Source of the DNA: Nonomuraea turkmeniaca
Lineage (GTDB): Bacteria; Actinomycetota; Actinomycetes; Streptosporangiales; Streptosporangiaceae
Length of the DNA stretch: 40,217 nucleotides
Assembly (NCBI RefSeq): GCF_005889735.1
Contig: NZ_VCKY01000085.1
Coordinates: 1 to 40,217, forward strand
Direction of reading: 5' to 3'
The position numbers and the translations under genes were made by a program. The notes below the pieces were generated by a model. That model ran no database searches. It worked only from the letters and a program-made list of their open reading frames with translations, and was not told where the DNA came from. Below, piece after piece: positions 15,745 to 22,111 of the stretch (its first letter is position 1; the number at the start of each line of letters is the position of its first letter).

Positions 15745-17187
15745 TCAGGGGTCGACGAACATCGGTACGGAGAAGAACACGATCATCGCGATCGCCACGC
15801 AGATCAGGAAGCCGATCAGCTCCCAGGCCCAGTCGTAGTGGCGGTCCCCGCGGCGGCGTTTCTTCTCCGGCCGGGGCTTGTCCGGACGGCGCTTGGGGAC
15901 GGGCCTGGCCCGGACCGGGCGCGGGGCCAGGAGGGACTCCTTGGGTTCCTCGGCCGGCTCGTCCTCCCAGGGCAGCGGCATCCGGTAGACCGGCTCAACG
16001 GACTTGGGACGCGGCTTGAACAACGGCGCCGTGTCGCGTACCGGGTCCTCGGGGTCTGGCTGGAGCGGGCGGGCCGGGCCCTTGTGGACCAGCACGTCCT
16101 CGGCCGGGGACGGCTGCGACCGCCGCTCCGGCCTGGGCCTGCGCAGCTCCCTGCGCGCCTCGCCTCTGGGCGGCGGCAGGTCGCCGGGCAAGAGGACATC
16201 GCCCGTGGCGAAGGGCTCGGGCGAGTCCTTCGGCAGCAGCACGTCCCCCGTGGCGAACGGCTCCGGACCGTCCGCCGGCGCCGCCATGAAGAACGGCCGC
16301 TCATTGAAGGGACCGGACGAGTCCAGCGCGCCCAGCGGGTCCCTGAGAGGGCGGGCCAGGCCGGGCGGCTCTCTGCGGGAGGCCAGGCCGGGCGGCGGGC
16401 CCAGCGGGTCGCGGACCTTGGGCATCGGGGCCGTGGTCGCCTCGTGATGGGAGACCCGGGACGGTGGCGGCGGCGTCAGCAACTCCTTGGGGAAGATCAG
16501 CGTGCTGGTCGCCGGGTTGGCGTCGGCCAGCGGCTGCGGCCAGATCGGCGGGCTGGGCCAGCGCGGCTTCACGAACAGCGGCGCGGGCGCGGCCGTACGG
16601 GAGCCGGCGAAGTGGATGCGCAGCGCCCCGGGCGGCTGCGGCCACGGCAGACGGCCGAGCACGTCATGCAGCGGCGCCACTCCGAGGGCGCCGTAGATGT
16701 CGGCGATCGGCTTGGGCACGCGTACCCCGGTGGAGGCCAGGGCGGCCCCCAGGGCCTGCCGGAACCGATGACCCGCCCCCACGGCCAGCTCCTCGGCCGT
16801 GTCGGGCGCGACATCGAGCACCCAGGCCAGTTCGGCCTTGCTCAGCCCGCAGACCGCGCAGAGCACCAGCACCTCCCGCTGGTGCGGGCGCAGCTCCCGC
16901 AGGCTCCGCTCGACGAGGGACGTGGCCGGGTCGATGAGCGGGTCCACCATGGGGGCCGCGTAGACGACGTCCCGCCGGTGGATCTGGCGGCGGGCGAACG
17001 CGTAGAGAGCGGCACGGGGCGCCTCCGCGGCGGGGACGCCGGTGAGCACCGCCATCAGGACATCGGACGCAGAGCCGAGGTCGCCGAGCTGGTCAGCGCA
17101 GTACGCGAACAGCCCGGCGGCATGACGGTCGTAGAGCTCTGCGATCAGTTCGGCGCGTGGGCGCTGATCGGTGAGCGGCTGAGACAC
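15745..17187 (-). CDS. Sigma-factor-like protein with Pro-rich linker and C-terminal membrane anchor
   Basis: A 480-residue protein that joins an ECF-like N terminus to the membrane. Residues ~10-75 resemble sigma region 2 (ELIAELYDRHAAGLFAYC), but the aromatic core is weak. Residues ~90-150 resemble region 4 (LRELRPHQREVLVLCAVCGLSKAELAWVLDV). A ~250-residue Pro/Arg-rich linker follows, with a tandem copy of PEPFATGDVLLP (about 16187-16268). A basic KKRRRGD stretch precedes a single hydrophobic helix (about 455-476) at the extreme C terminus, so the sigma part is cytoplasmic. The start is GTG with AAGAGGA upstream. Such proteins are common in Streptosporangiales; whether they bind RNA polymerase is not known to me. 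Confidence 0.8.
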   Translation of the reverse strand: MSQPLTDQRPRAELIAELYDRHAAGLFAYCADQLGDLGSASDVLMAVLTGVPAAEAPRAALYAFARRQIHRRDVVYAAPMVDPLIDPATSLVERSLRELRPHQREVLVLCAVCGLSKAELAWVLDVAPDTAEELAVGAGHRFRQALGAALASTGVRVPKPIADIYGALGVAPLHDVLGRLPWPQPPGALRIHFAGSRTAAPAPLFVKPRWPSPPIWPQPLADANPATSTLIFPKELLTPPPPSRVSHHEATTAPMPKVRDPLGPPPGLASRREPPGLARPLRDPLGALDSSGPFNERPFFMAAPADGPEPFATGDVLLPKDSPEPFATGDVLLPGDLPPPRGEARRELRRPRPERRSQPSPAEDVLVHKGPARPLQPDPEDPVRDTAPLFKPRPKSVEPVYRMPLPWEDEPAEEPKESLLAPRPVRARPVPKRRPDKPRPEKKRRRGDRHYDWAWELIGFLICVAIAMIVFFSVPMFVDP

Positions 17188-17410
17188 GGGGCCGGATCCT
17201 CTTGCTCTGTGCGGACGCTGAGGGTGGAGGTGAAGAGGTACGCGTCAGGTGATTGTGGGGGTAATCATGCCAACACAGACAGGTCCGGCGCACTACCAGA
17301 TCCAGATTTAAGTAAATATGCCTGGTCAGTGAAACGCTTAAGCCAGGCCCAAGGGGACAGACCCGGCCGGATCGCCGTAGTCTGTGGGTTCCGAGAGATC
17401 ATGCGGCGGT

Positions 17411-17438
17411 CGTGGCAGGGGGCCGCGGCCCTGCCACG
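17411..17438 (+). promoter_or_regulatory. Perfect 10-bp-arm hairpin in the opuC operon leader
   Basis: CGTGGCAGGG and CCCTGCCACG are separated by eight bases. The hairpin ends three bases before the ATPase gene's Shine-Dalgarno. A second, looser inverted repeat (GCCTGG 17320-17325, CCAGGC 17343-17348) lies upstream in the same 266-bp divergent region. The 17411 hairpin could affect mRNA stability or ribosome access under osmotic stress, or be a protein-binding palindrome. Confidence 0.5.
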
Positions 17439-17453
17439 AGCGAGAGGTCACGC

Positions 17454-18512
17454 GTGATCACATTCGACGCTGTCACCAAACGCTACCCGGATGGCACGGT
17501 CGCCGTGGACCGCCTCAGCCTGGAGGCGCCCACCGGTGAGATCACGGTGCTCGTCGGCCCCTCGGGCTGCGGGAAGACCACGTCCCTTCGGATGATCAAC
17601 CGCATGATCGACGCCTCCGAGGGCCGGATCCTCCTCGACGGCGAGCCGGTGCAGGGCATCGACCCGCCGACGCTGCGGCGCGGCATCGGATATGTCATCC
17701 AGCAGGCAGGGTTGTTCCCGCACCGGAAGATCGTCGACAACATCGCCACGGTCCCCTACCTGCTCGGCTGGGACAAGAAGAAGGCCCGCGTGCGGGCCAT
17801 GGAGCTGCTGGAACGTGTCGGCCTCGACCCGGCGCTGGCCGGGCGTTACCCGTTCCAGCTGTCCGGCGGGCAGCAGCAGCGCGTCGGCGTGGCCAGGGCG
17901 CTGGCCGCCGACCCGCCCGTGTTGCTCATGGACGAGCCGTTCAGCGCCGTGGACCCCATCGTGCGTACGAGCCTTCAGGACGAGTTGCTCAGGCTCCAGG
18001 CGGAGCTCAACAAGACCATCGTCTTCGTCACGCACGACATCGACGAGGCGATCAAGCTCGGCGACCGCGTGGCCGTGTTGCGCGTGGGCGGCACACTGGC
18101 GCAGGTCGCCGACCCCAAGACGTTGTTGTCGGAGCCGGCCGACGACTTCGTGCGCGAGTTCCTCGGGCACGACAGGGGGATCAGGCGGCTGCAGTTCGTC
18201 TCCACCGAAGGGCTGCGGCTGCGTACCGACCTGACCGTCGAGGAGGGCGCCGAGCGCGGCACCTCCGAATCCTGGCAACTGGTGGTGGATGCCGAAGGGC
18301 GGCCGCTCGGCTGGGCCTCCGGGGCGCGGCCCGGCGAGCTGGAGCCGTACGGGACATTCGTGCCGGGCCGCGACTCGATGCGCTCCGCGCTCGACGCGGC
18401 GCTGCTGTCGCCGTCCGGCTGTGCCGTGGCCGTGGACGAGCAGGGCAAGGTCGTCGGCGTGGCCACCAGGGAGGCGCTCGACCAGGCGCTGGCGGAGGCG
18501 GCAGATGGGTGA
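17454..18512 (+). CDS. Osmoprotectant ABC transporter ATP-binding protein (OpuCA-like)
   Basis: A 352-residue ATPase of the quaternary-amine importer family. Walker A GPSGCGKT is at residues 35-42, the signature is LSGGQQQRVGVARAL, Walker B is LLMDEPFSAVD, and FVTHDIDEA gives the switch His. Residues ~245-350 form a degenerate pair of CBS-like modules (LQLVVDAEGRPLGW-like and CAVAVDEQGKVVGV), the ionic-strength sensor in this family. It energises uptake of glycine betaine, proline betaine, choline or similar solutes. GTG at 17454 is chosen for GAGAGG upstream and the family N terminus ITFDAVTKRY. It overlaps the next gene by eight bases. Confidence 0.93.
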   Translation: MITFDAVTKRYPDGTVAVDRLSLEAPTGEITVLVGPSGCGKTTSLRMINRMIDASEGRILLDGEPVQGIDPPTLRRGIGYVIQQAGLFPHRKIVDNIATVPYLLGWDKKKARVRAMELLERVGLDPALAGRYPFQLSGGQQQRVGVARALAADPPVLLMDEPFSAVDPIVRTSLQDELLRLQAELNKTIVFVTHDIDEAIKLGDRVAVLRVGGTLAQVADPKTLLSEPADDFVREFLGHDRGIRRLQFVSTEGLRLRTDLTVEEGAERGTSESWQLVVDAEGRPLGWASGARPGELEPYGTFVPGRDSMRSALDAALLSPSGCAVAVDEQGKVVGVATREALDQALAEAADG

Positions 18513-19185
18513 CGGTCCTCCCTCCATCTGGGAGTGGATCGCCCGCAACTGGGACACCGGGCGGGTCGACAGCATTCGCAACCTGCTCACCGACCACCTG
18601 ACCATGTCCCTGGTGCCGATCATGCTCGCGCTGGTCGTGGCGCTCCCGCTGGGGCTGGCCTGCGTGCGCTGGCGCTGGCTCTACCAGCCCACCTCCGGCT
18701 TCATGAACGTCGTCTACGCGCTGCCCTCGCTGCCGGTCTTCATGTTGCTGATCTCGGTGACCGGGTTGTCGCAGACCACCGTGATCATCCCGCTGACGTT
18801 CTACGGCATGGCCGTGCTGATCCCGGCCGTGGTGGACGGGCTCGGCTCGGTGCCCGACCACGTACGCCAGTCGGCGGTCGCGATGGGGTTCACGCCGCTG
18901 CGCCGCCTGCTGCAGGTCGAGCTGCCGATCGCGGTGCCGGTGGTGCTGGCCGGGCTGCGGGTGGTGGCGGTCTCCAGCATCAGCCTGGTCAGCGTGGGCG
19001 CGCTGATCGGGCAGGGCGGGCTCGGCGGGTTGTTCACGCGGGCGTACCAGAACCCGTTCATGCCGCCGGTGATCGTCGGCATCGTGCTGATCGTGGCGCT
19101 GGCGCTGGTCGCCGACGGGCTGCTCGTGCTGGCGCAGCGGCTGCTCACCCCATGGGTGCGGGTGCGGAAGGGGCAGGGGTCGTGA
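18505..19185 (+). CDS. Osmoprotectant ABC transporter permease (OpuCB-like)
   Basis: A 226-residue permease of the ProW/OpuC type with five or six membrane helices. LPLGLACVRWRW and the binding-protein-dependent permease loop MGFTPLRRLLQVELPIAVPVVLAGLR (EAA-like, about 130-155) are recognisable. GGAGG lies seven bases before the ATG at 18505, which overlaps the ATPase stop. It would form half of the transmembrane channel together with the second permease 17 bp downstream. Confidence 0.92.
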   Translation: MGDGPPSIWEWIARNWDTGRVDSIRNLLTDHLTMSLVPIMLALVVALPLGLACVRWRWLYQPTSGFMNVVYALPSLPVFMLLISVTGLSQTTVIIPLTFYGMAVLIPAVVDGLGSVPDHVRQSAVAMGFTPLRRLLQVELPIAVPVVLAGLRVVAVSSISLVSVGALIGQGGLGGLFTRAYQNPFMPPVIVGIVLIVALALVADGLLVLAQRLLTPWVRVRKGQGS

Positions 19186-19201
19186 GCGGGGAGGTCGCGT
19201 C

Positions 19202-19894
19202 ATGGGCTGGTTGAGCGCCTTCTTCTCGTGGCTGGGGGAGTTCTTCGGCAGCCCGGAGAACTGGTCGGGGCCCGGCGGCATCCCCATGCGGCTGCTGGAG
19301 CACCTGGAGTTCTCCGCTCTCGCCCTGGTCCTGGCGGCGCTGATCGCGGTGCCGCTCGGCCTGGTGATCGGCCACACCGGCCGGGGCGAGGTGATCGTCG
19401 TCGTCTCGGCGAACCTGGCCAGGGCACTGCCCACGCTGGGCCTGCTGGTGATGTTCGTGCTGCTGCTCGGCGCGGCCTCGATCTGGCCGGTGATCATTCC
19501 GCTGGTGTTGTTGTCGGTGCCGCCGATCCTGGTGAACACGTACGAGGGCATCAAGGGGGTCGATCCCGAGCTGCGGGACGCGGCGTACGGAATGGGGCTG
19601 CGCGGCGGGCAGGTGCTCCTGCGGGTGCTGGTGCCGGTCGCGCTGCCGCTGATCCTGCTGGGCTGCCGGCTCTCGGCGATCCAGGTCGTCGCCACCACCA
19701 CGGTCGCCGCGTACACGGGGCTGGGCGGCCTCGGGCGGTACGTGATCGACGGGTTCGCGACGAAGGATTACGCGAGCGTCGTCGGCGGTTCAGTACTGAT
19801 TGTGCTGTTCGCGCTCGTCGTGCAGATCTTGTTCACGCTCGCCCAGAGGGTGACGGTCTCACCGGGGGTGAGCCAGCGGCTTAAGGTTCGATAG
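19202..19894 (+). CDS. Osmoprotectant ABC transporter permease (OpuCD-like)
   Basis: A 230-residue second permease, with the same fold as its neighbour but divergent sequence. HLEFSALALVLAALIAVPLG, ANLARALPTLGLLVMF and the EAA-like loop GMGLRGGQVLLRVLVPVALP are diagnostic of the OpuC/YehW group. Five to six hydrophobic segments are visible. Two different permease genes plus one ATPase and one lipoprotein is the usual OpuC composition, in contrast to OpuA with fused permease and binding domains. Confidence 0.92.
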   Translation: MGWLSAFFSWLGEFFGSPENWSGPGGIPMRLLEHLEFSALALVLAALIAVPLGLVIGHTGRGEVIVVVSANLARALPTLGLLVMFVLLLGAASIWPVIIPLVLLSVPPILVNTYEGIKGVDPELRDAAYGMGLRGGQVLLRVLVPVALPLILLGCRLSAIQVVATTTVAAYTGLGGLGRYVIDGFATKDYASVVGGSVLIVLFALVVQILFTLAQRVTVSPGVSQRLKVR

Positions 19895-19932
19895 TCTCCT
19901 GTATTACCTCCCGCTTAGAAGGGAAAAGCAAG

Positions 19933-20859
19933 ATGGGACGCAAGTACGGCATCGCGGGGGTGCTGATCTCGGCGATGCTCGCGCTGGCCGCCTGTGGTGG
20001 TGGCGGCAGCACTGCGGGGAACCCGCTCGACACCTCGAGCGCGGCTCCCAGCGGGTCGGCCTCTGGCGGGGGTGGCACGGCCGTCATCGGATCGTTCGAC
20101 TTCGACGAGAGCGTGCTGCTCGCGTCGATCTACGCCCAGGCCCTGGAGGCCAAGGGTGTGCAGGTCGAGGAGAAGCCGCGCATCGGCAGCCGCGAGGCGG
20201 TGTACGACCAGGTCAAGAGCGGCGGATTGACCATCGTGCCCGAGTACAACGGCAACCTGCTCGCCTTCATCGACCTGAAGGCCACGGCCGCGACCACGGA
20301 CGAGGTCAACTCCGCGCTGAAGGAGAAGCTGCCCGCAGAGCTGGAGGTGCTCGACTCCTCGCCGGCCGAGGACAAGGACAGCCTGTCCGTCACCAAGGAC
20401 ACCCAGACCAAGCAGTCGATCAACACCATGGAGGACCTGGCCAAGGTCTCCAAGAACATGGTCGTCGGCGGCCCGCCCGAGTTCAAGAAGCGGTGGGAGG
20501 CACGGTTCAAGGAGGTCTACGGGATCGAGTTCAAGGAGTGGAAGCCCACCGGGCCCACCACAGCCGACGCCTTGAAGGACGGTTCGATCCAGGTCGGCAA
20601 CGTCTTCACCACCGACCCCAAGATGACCGCGAACAACCTCGTGGCGCTGGAGGACACCAAGAACGTCTTCCCCGCCCAGAACGTCACACCCCTGCTCTAC
20701 AAGTCGGGCGCGACCGACACGATCAGGACCACGCTGAACTCCGTCTCGGCGAAGCTCACCACTGAGTCCCTGCTCGACATGATGCAGAAGATCTCCGTCA
20801 ACAAGGACGAGCCCGCTACGGTGGCCAAGGAATGGCTGACGTCCAACGGCCTCGGCTGA
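19933..20859 (+). CDS. Osmoprotectant-binding lipoprotein (OpuCC/ProX-like)
   Basis: A 308-residue substrate-binding protein anchored to the outer face of the membrane. A lipoprotein signal ends in the lipobox LAAC at residue 21, followed by a Gly/Ser-rich spacer. The mature part is an OpuAC/ProX-type periplasmic-binding fold with the family motifs GSFDFDESVLLASIYAQAL, YDQVKSGGLTIVPEYNGNLL and DGSIQVGNVFTTDP. It delivers the compatible solute to the permeases. The aromatic cage for quaternary amines cannot be assigned with confidence by eye. It lies 38 bp after the second permease, preceded by a purine-rich ribosome site. Confidence 0.92.
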   Translation: MGRKYGIAGVLISAMLALAACGGGGSTAGNPLDTSSAAPSGSASGGGGTAVIGSFDFDESVLLASIYAQALEAKGVQVEEKPRIGSREAVYDQVKSGGLTIVPEYNGNLLAFIDLKATAATTDEVNSALKEKLPAELEVLDSSPAEDKDSLSVTKDTQTKQSINTMEDLAKVSKNMVVGGPPEFKKRWEARFKEVYGIEFKEWKPTGPTTADALKDGSIQVGNVFTTDPKMTANNLVALEDTKNVFPAQNVTPLLYKSGATDTIRTTLNSVSAKLTTESLLDMMQKISVNKDEPATVAKEWLTSNGLG

Positions 20860-20899
20860 TGATTTCGCCCGCCGCGGGGGTCTCACGGAGGCCCTCGCG

Positions 20900-21382
20900 G
20901 TGAGCGAGTTCACCGAGGCGATGGCGCAGCTGGCGGCCGGGGTCGCGGTGGTGACCGTCCGCGACGGCCGCGACGACCTCGGCACCACGGTGTCGGCGCT
21001 GATGTCCGTCTCGCTGGAGCCCCCGCTGGTGCTGGTCAGCCTGGCCAGCAGCGGCTACCTCAACGAGGTCCTGCTCCGGCAGGACCGCTGGGCCGCCTCC
21101 CTGCTGTCTTCCGGCCAGGCCGCCATCGCCAGCCGCTTCGCCACCCCCGGCCGGCCCAGCGCCCGCCTCCTGGTGGCCGGCGTCCCGCACCACCGGGGGG
21201 CGCACACGGAGGCGCTGGTGGTGGAGGGCGGGGTGGCCGCGCTGGAAGCCGAGACCACGAGGGTGGTCCCGGCCGGCGACCACACACTTTTCATCGCCAC
21301 CGTTTTGGCCGTCTCATACGTCAACCCGGCCCTTCAGCCTCTGGTACGCCTCCGCGGCCGTTATCGCCCCATGGGCGCCTGA
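20900..21382 (+). CDS. Flavin reductase-like domain protein
   Basis: A 160-residue FMN-binding split-barrel protein of the flavin-reductase-like family (HpaC/ActVB type). Typical parts are the N-terminal MAQLAAGVAVVTVRDG, the flavin-contact segment TTVSALMSVSLEPPLVLVSL and the C-terminal region LFIATVLAVSY. Such proteins supply reduced flavin to a two-component monooxygenase or act on other flavin substrates. The GTG at 20900 has GGAGG eight bases upstream. The gap of 40 bp after the transporter lipoprotein allows read-through from the opuC operon, but a functional tie is unclear and no monooxygenase is nearby. Confidence 0.82.
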   Translation: MSEFTEAMAQLAAGVAVVTVRDGRDDLGTTVSALMSVSLEPPLVLVSLASSGYLNEVLLRQDRWAASLLSSGQAAIASRFATPGRPSARLLVAGVPHHRGAHTEALVVEGGVAALEAETTRVVPAGDHTLFIATVLAVSYVNPALQPLVRLRGRYRPMGA

Positions 21383-21422
21383 GCCGCGAAACTAGGTCGC
21401 CCTCGTCAGCAATCGTTGAGGT

Positions 21423-21462
21423 GGCGGTCTCTGGACGGGGCACTGCTCGTTCGGAGACCGCC
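21423..21462. terminator. Inverted repeat between convergent genes
   Basis: GGCGGTCTC (21423-21431) and GAGACCGCC (21454-21462) are perfect 9-bp arms around a 22-base loop. They lie between the flavin reductase stop and the SDR stop. A bidirectional terminator is plausible, but the long loop and lack of a T-run weaken the call. Confidence 0.4.
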
Positions 21463-21470
21463 TGCTGCCG

Positions 21471-21983
21471 CTATCGCCCGATGGGGAGCCGACGGGCGAC
21501 GTGCCACACGACGGTTCTGGCTACGTCCTCACCATCCTGCGGTCCGATGGCCACGGCGTCGATCCGGACACCGGATCCGGCGCAGAACAGTGCCGCCGCG
21601 CGAGTCAACTCGATCACGGCTTGCAGGTCGTCGATCGGCGCCAGGTTGAGGATGCGGCCGCCGCCGGCGCGTCGCATTGCCGGGATCTCGTACTTCATCG
21701 CCAGAGCCACCGCGCACACGTTGATCGCGGCGTCGAGCCGGCCGTATGCGCCGAGCGTCTGGTCGACCAGCCGCCGCACCGACACCGGGTTGGTGAGATC
21801 CGTCGGGACGGCGACGGCCTGGCCTCCCGCCGCCCCGATGTCGGCGGCCAGCGCAGCACCGTCGCCGGCCCCGAGGACCACGCTGGCGCCGACCCTGCTC
21901 AGCGCCCAGGACACCGCGCTGCCGATGCCGCTGTCGGCACCGATGACGATGGCGGTGCGACCGCTCAATGCTCCGCGCATCAT
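21471..21983 (-). CDS. Shrunken short-chain dehydrogenase lacking the Tyr-Lys active site
   Basis: A 170-residue SDR-like protein; the family is usually ~250. The cofactor motif survives as GADSGIG (15-21). Three parts seem to be gone in frame. About 25 residues after INVC (87-90) are missing, where the NNAG and central helix belong. The YxxxK block that should stand between LQA and VIELTRAA (120-126) is absent. So is the C-terminal substrate loop and end after AIGP. The flanking family segments (LAMKYEIPAMRRAGGGR, VRIDAVAIGP, VARTVVW) are well kept. Catalysis is not expected. It is driven by one copy of the mirrored LAL-linked promoter. It may be a decaying pseudogene that happens to remain open or a non-catalytic product. 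Confidence 0.7.
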   Translation of the reverse strand: MMRGALSGRTAIVIGADSGIGSAVSWALSRVGASVVLGAGDGAALAADIGAAGGQAVAVPTDLTNPVSVRRLVDQTLGAYGRLDAAINVCAVALAMKYEIPAMRRAGGGRILNLAPIDDLQAVIELTRAAALFCAGSGVRIDAVAIGPQDGEDVARTVVWHVARRLPIGR

Positions 21984-22019
21984 GGTGACCCTCTCCCTGA
22001 GTTTCCGGTGACACGACCG

Positions 22020-22067
22020 ACGCTAGGAACCCGGCCGCCCGGTCCGCATCAGTGAAGTCGCCGGTCC
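22020..22067 (-). promoter_or_regulatory. Left copy of the mirrored LAL-linked promoter element
   Basis: Read on the minus strand, the element has the 20-bp block GGACCGGCGACTTCACTGAT (22067-22048), an 18-bp unlike spacer, and TTCCTAGCGT (22029-22020) containing the -10-like TAGCGT. It points at the SDR start at 21983. No good -35 is present; the conserved block sits just upstream of where it should be, as expected of an activator site. The same element occurs inverted at 24858-24904. Confidence 0.75.
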
Positions 22068-22076
22068 GCGAGCACG

Positions 22077-22105
22077 TTGTCACCGGTGCGGGGTCTTTCT
22101 ATGCT
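22077..22105 (+). promoter_or_regulatory. Promoter of the LAL regulator gene
   Basis: TTGTCA (22077-22082) and TATGCT (22100-22105) are spaced by 17 bp, a good housekeeping sigma match. TATGCT ends six bases before the GTG at 22112, so the transcript would begin at the start codon (leaderless). This supports the chosen start. Confidence 0.65.
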
Positions 22106-22111
22106 CGGCGT

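Noticed and set aside
15301..17457. A 718-codon open frame on the plus strand
   Set aside because: It is antisense to the sigma-like gene and ltrA, and arises because stops are rare in the complementary frames of GC-rich genes. No family features; the minus-strand gene has a signal of domains and codon bias.
18181..19716. A 511-codon minus-strand open frame opposite the transporter permeases
   Set aside because: Antisense to three tightly packed transporter genes, with a Ser/Arg/His-rich sequence and no domain.
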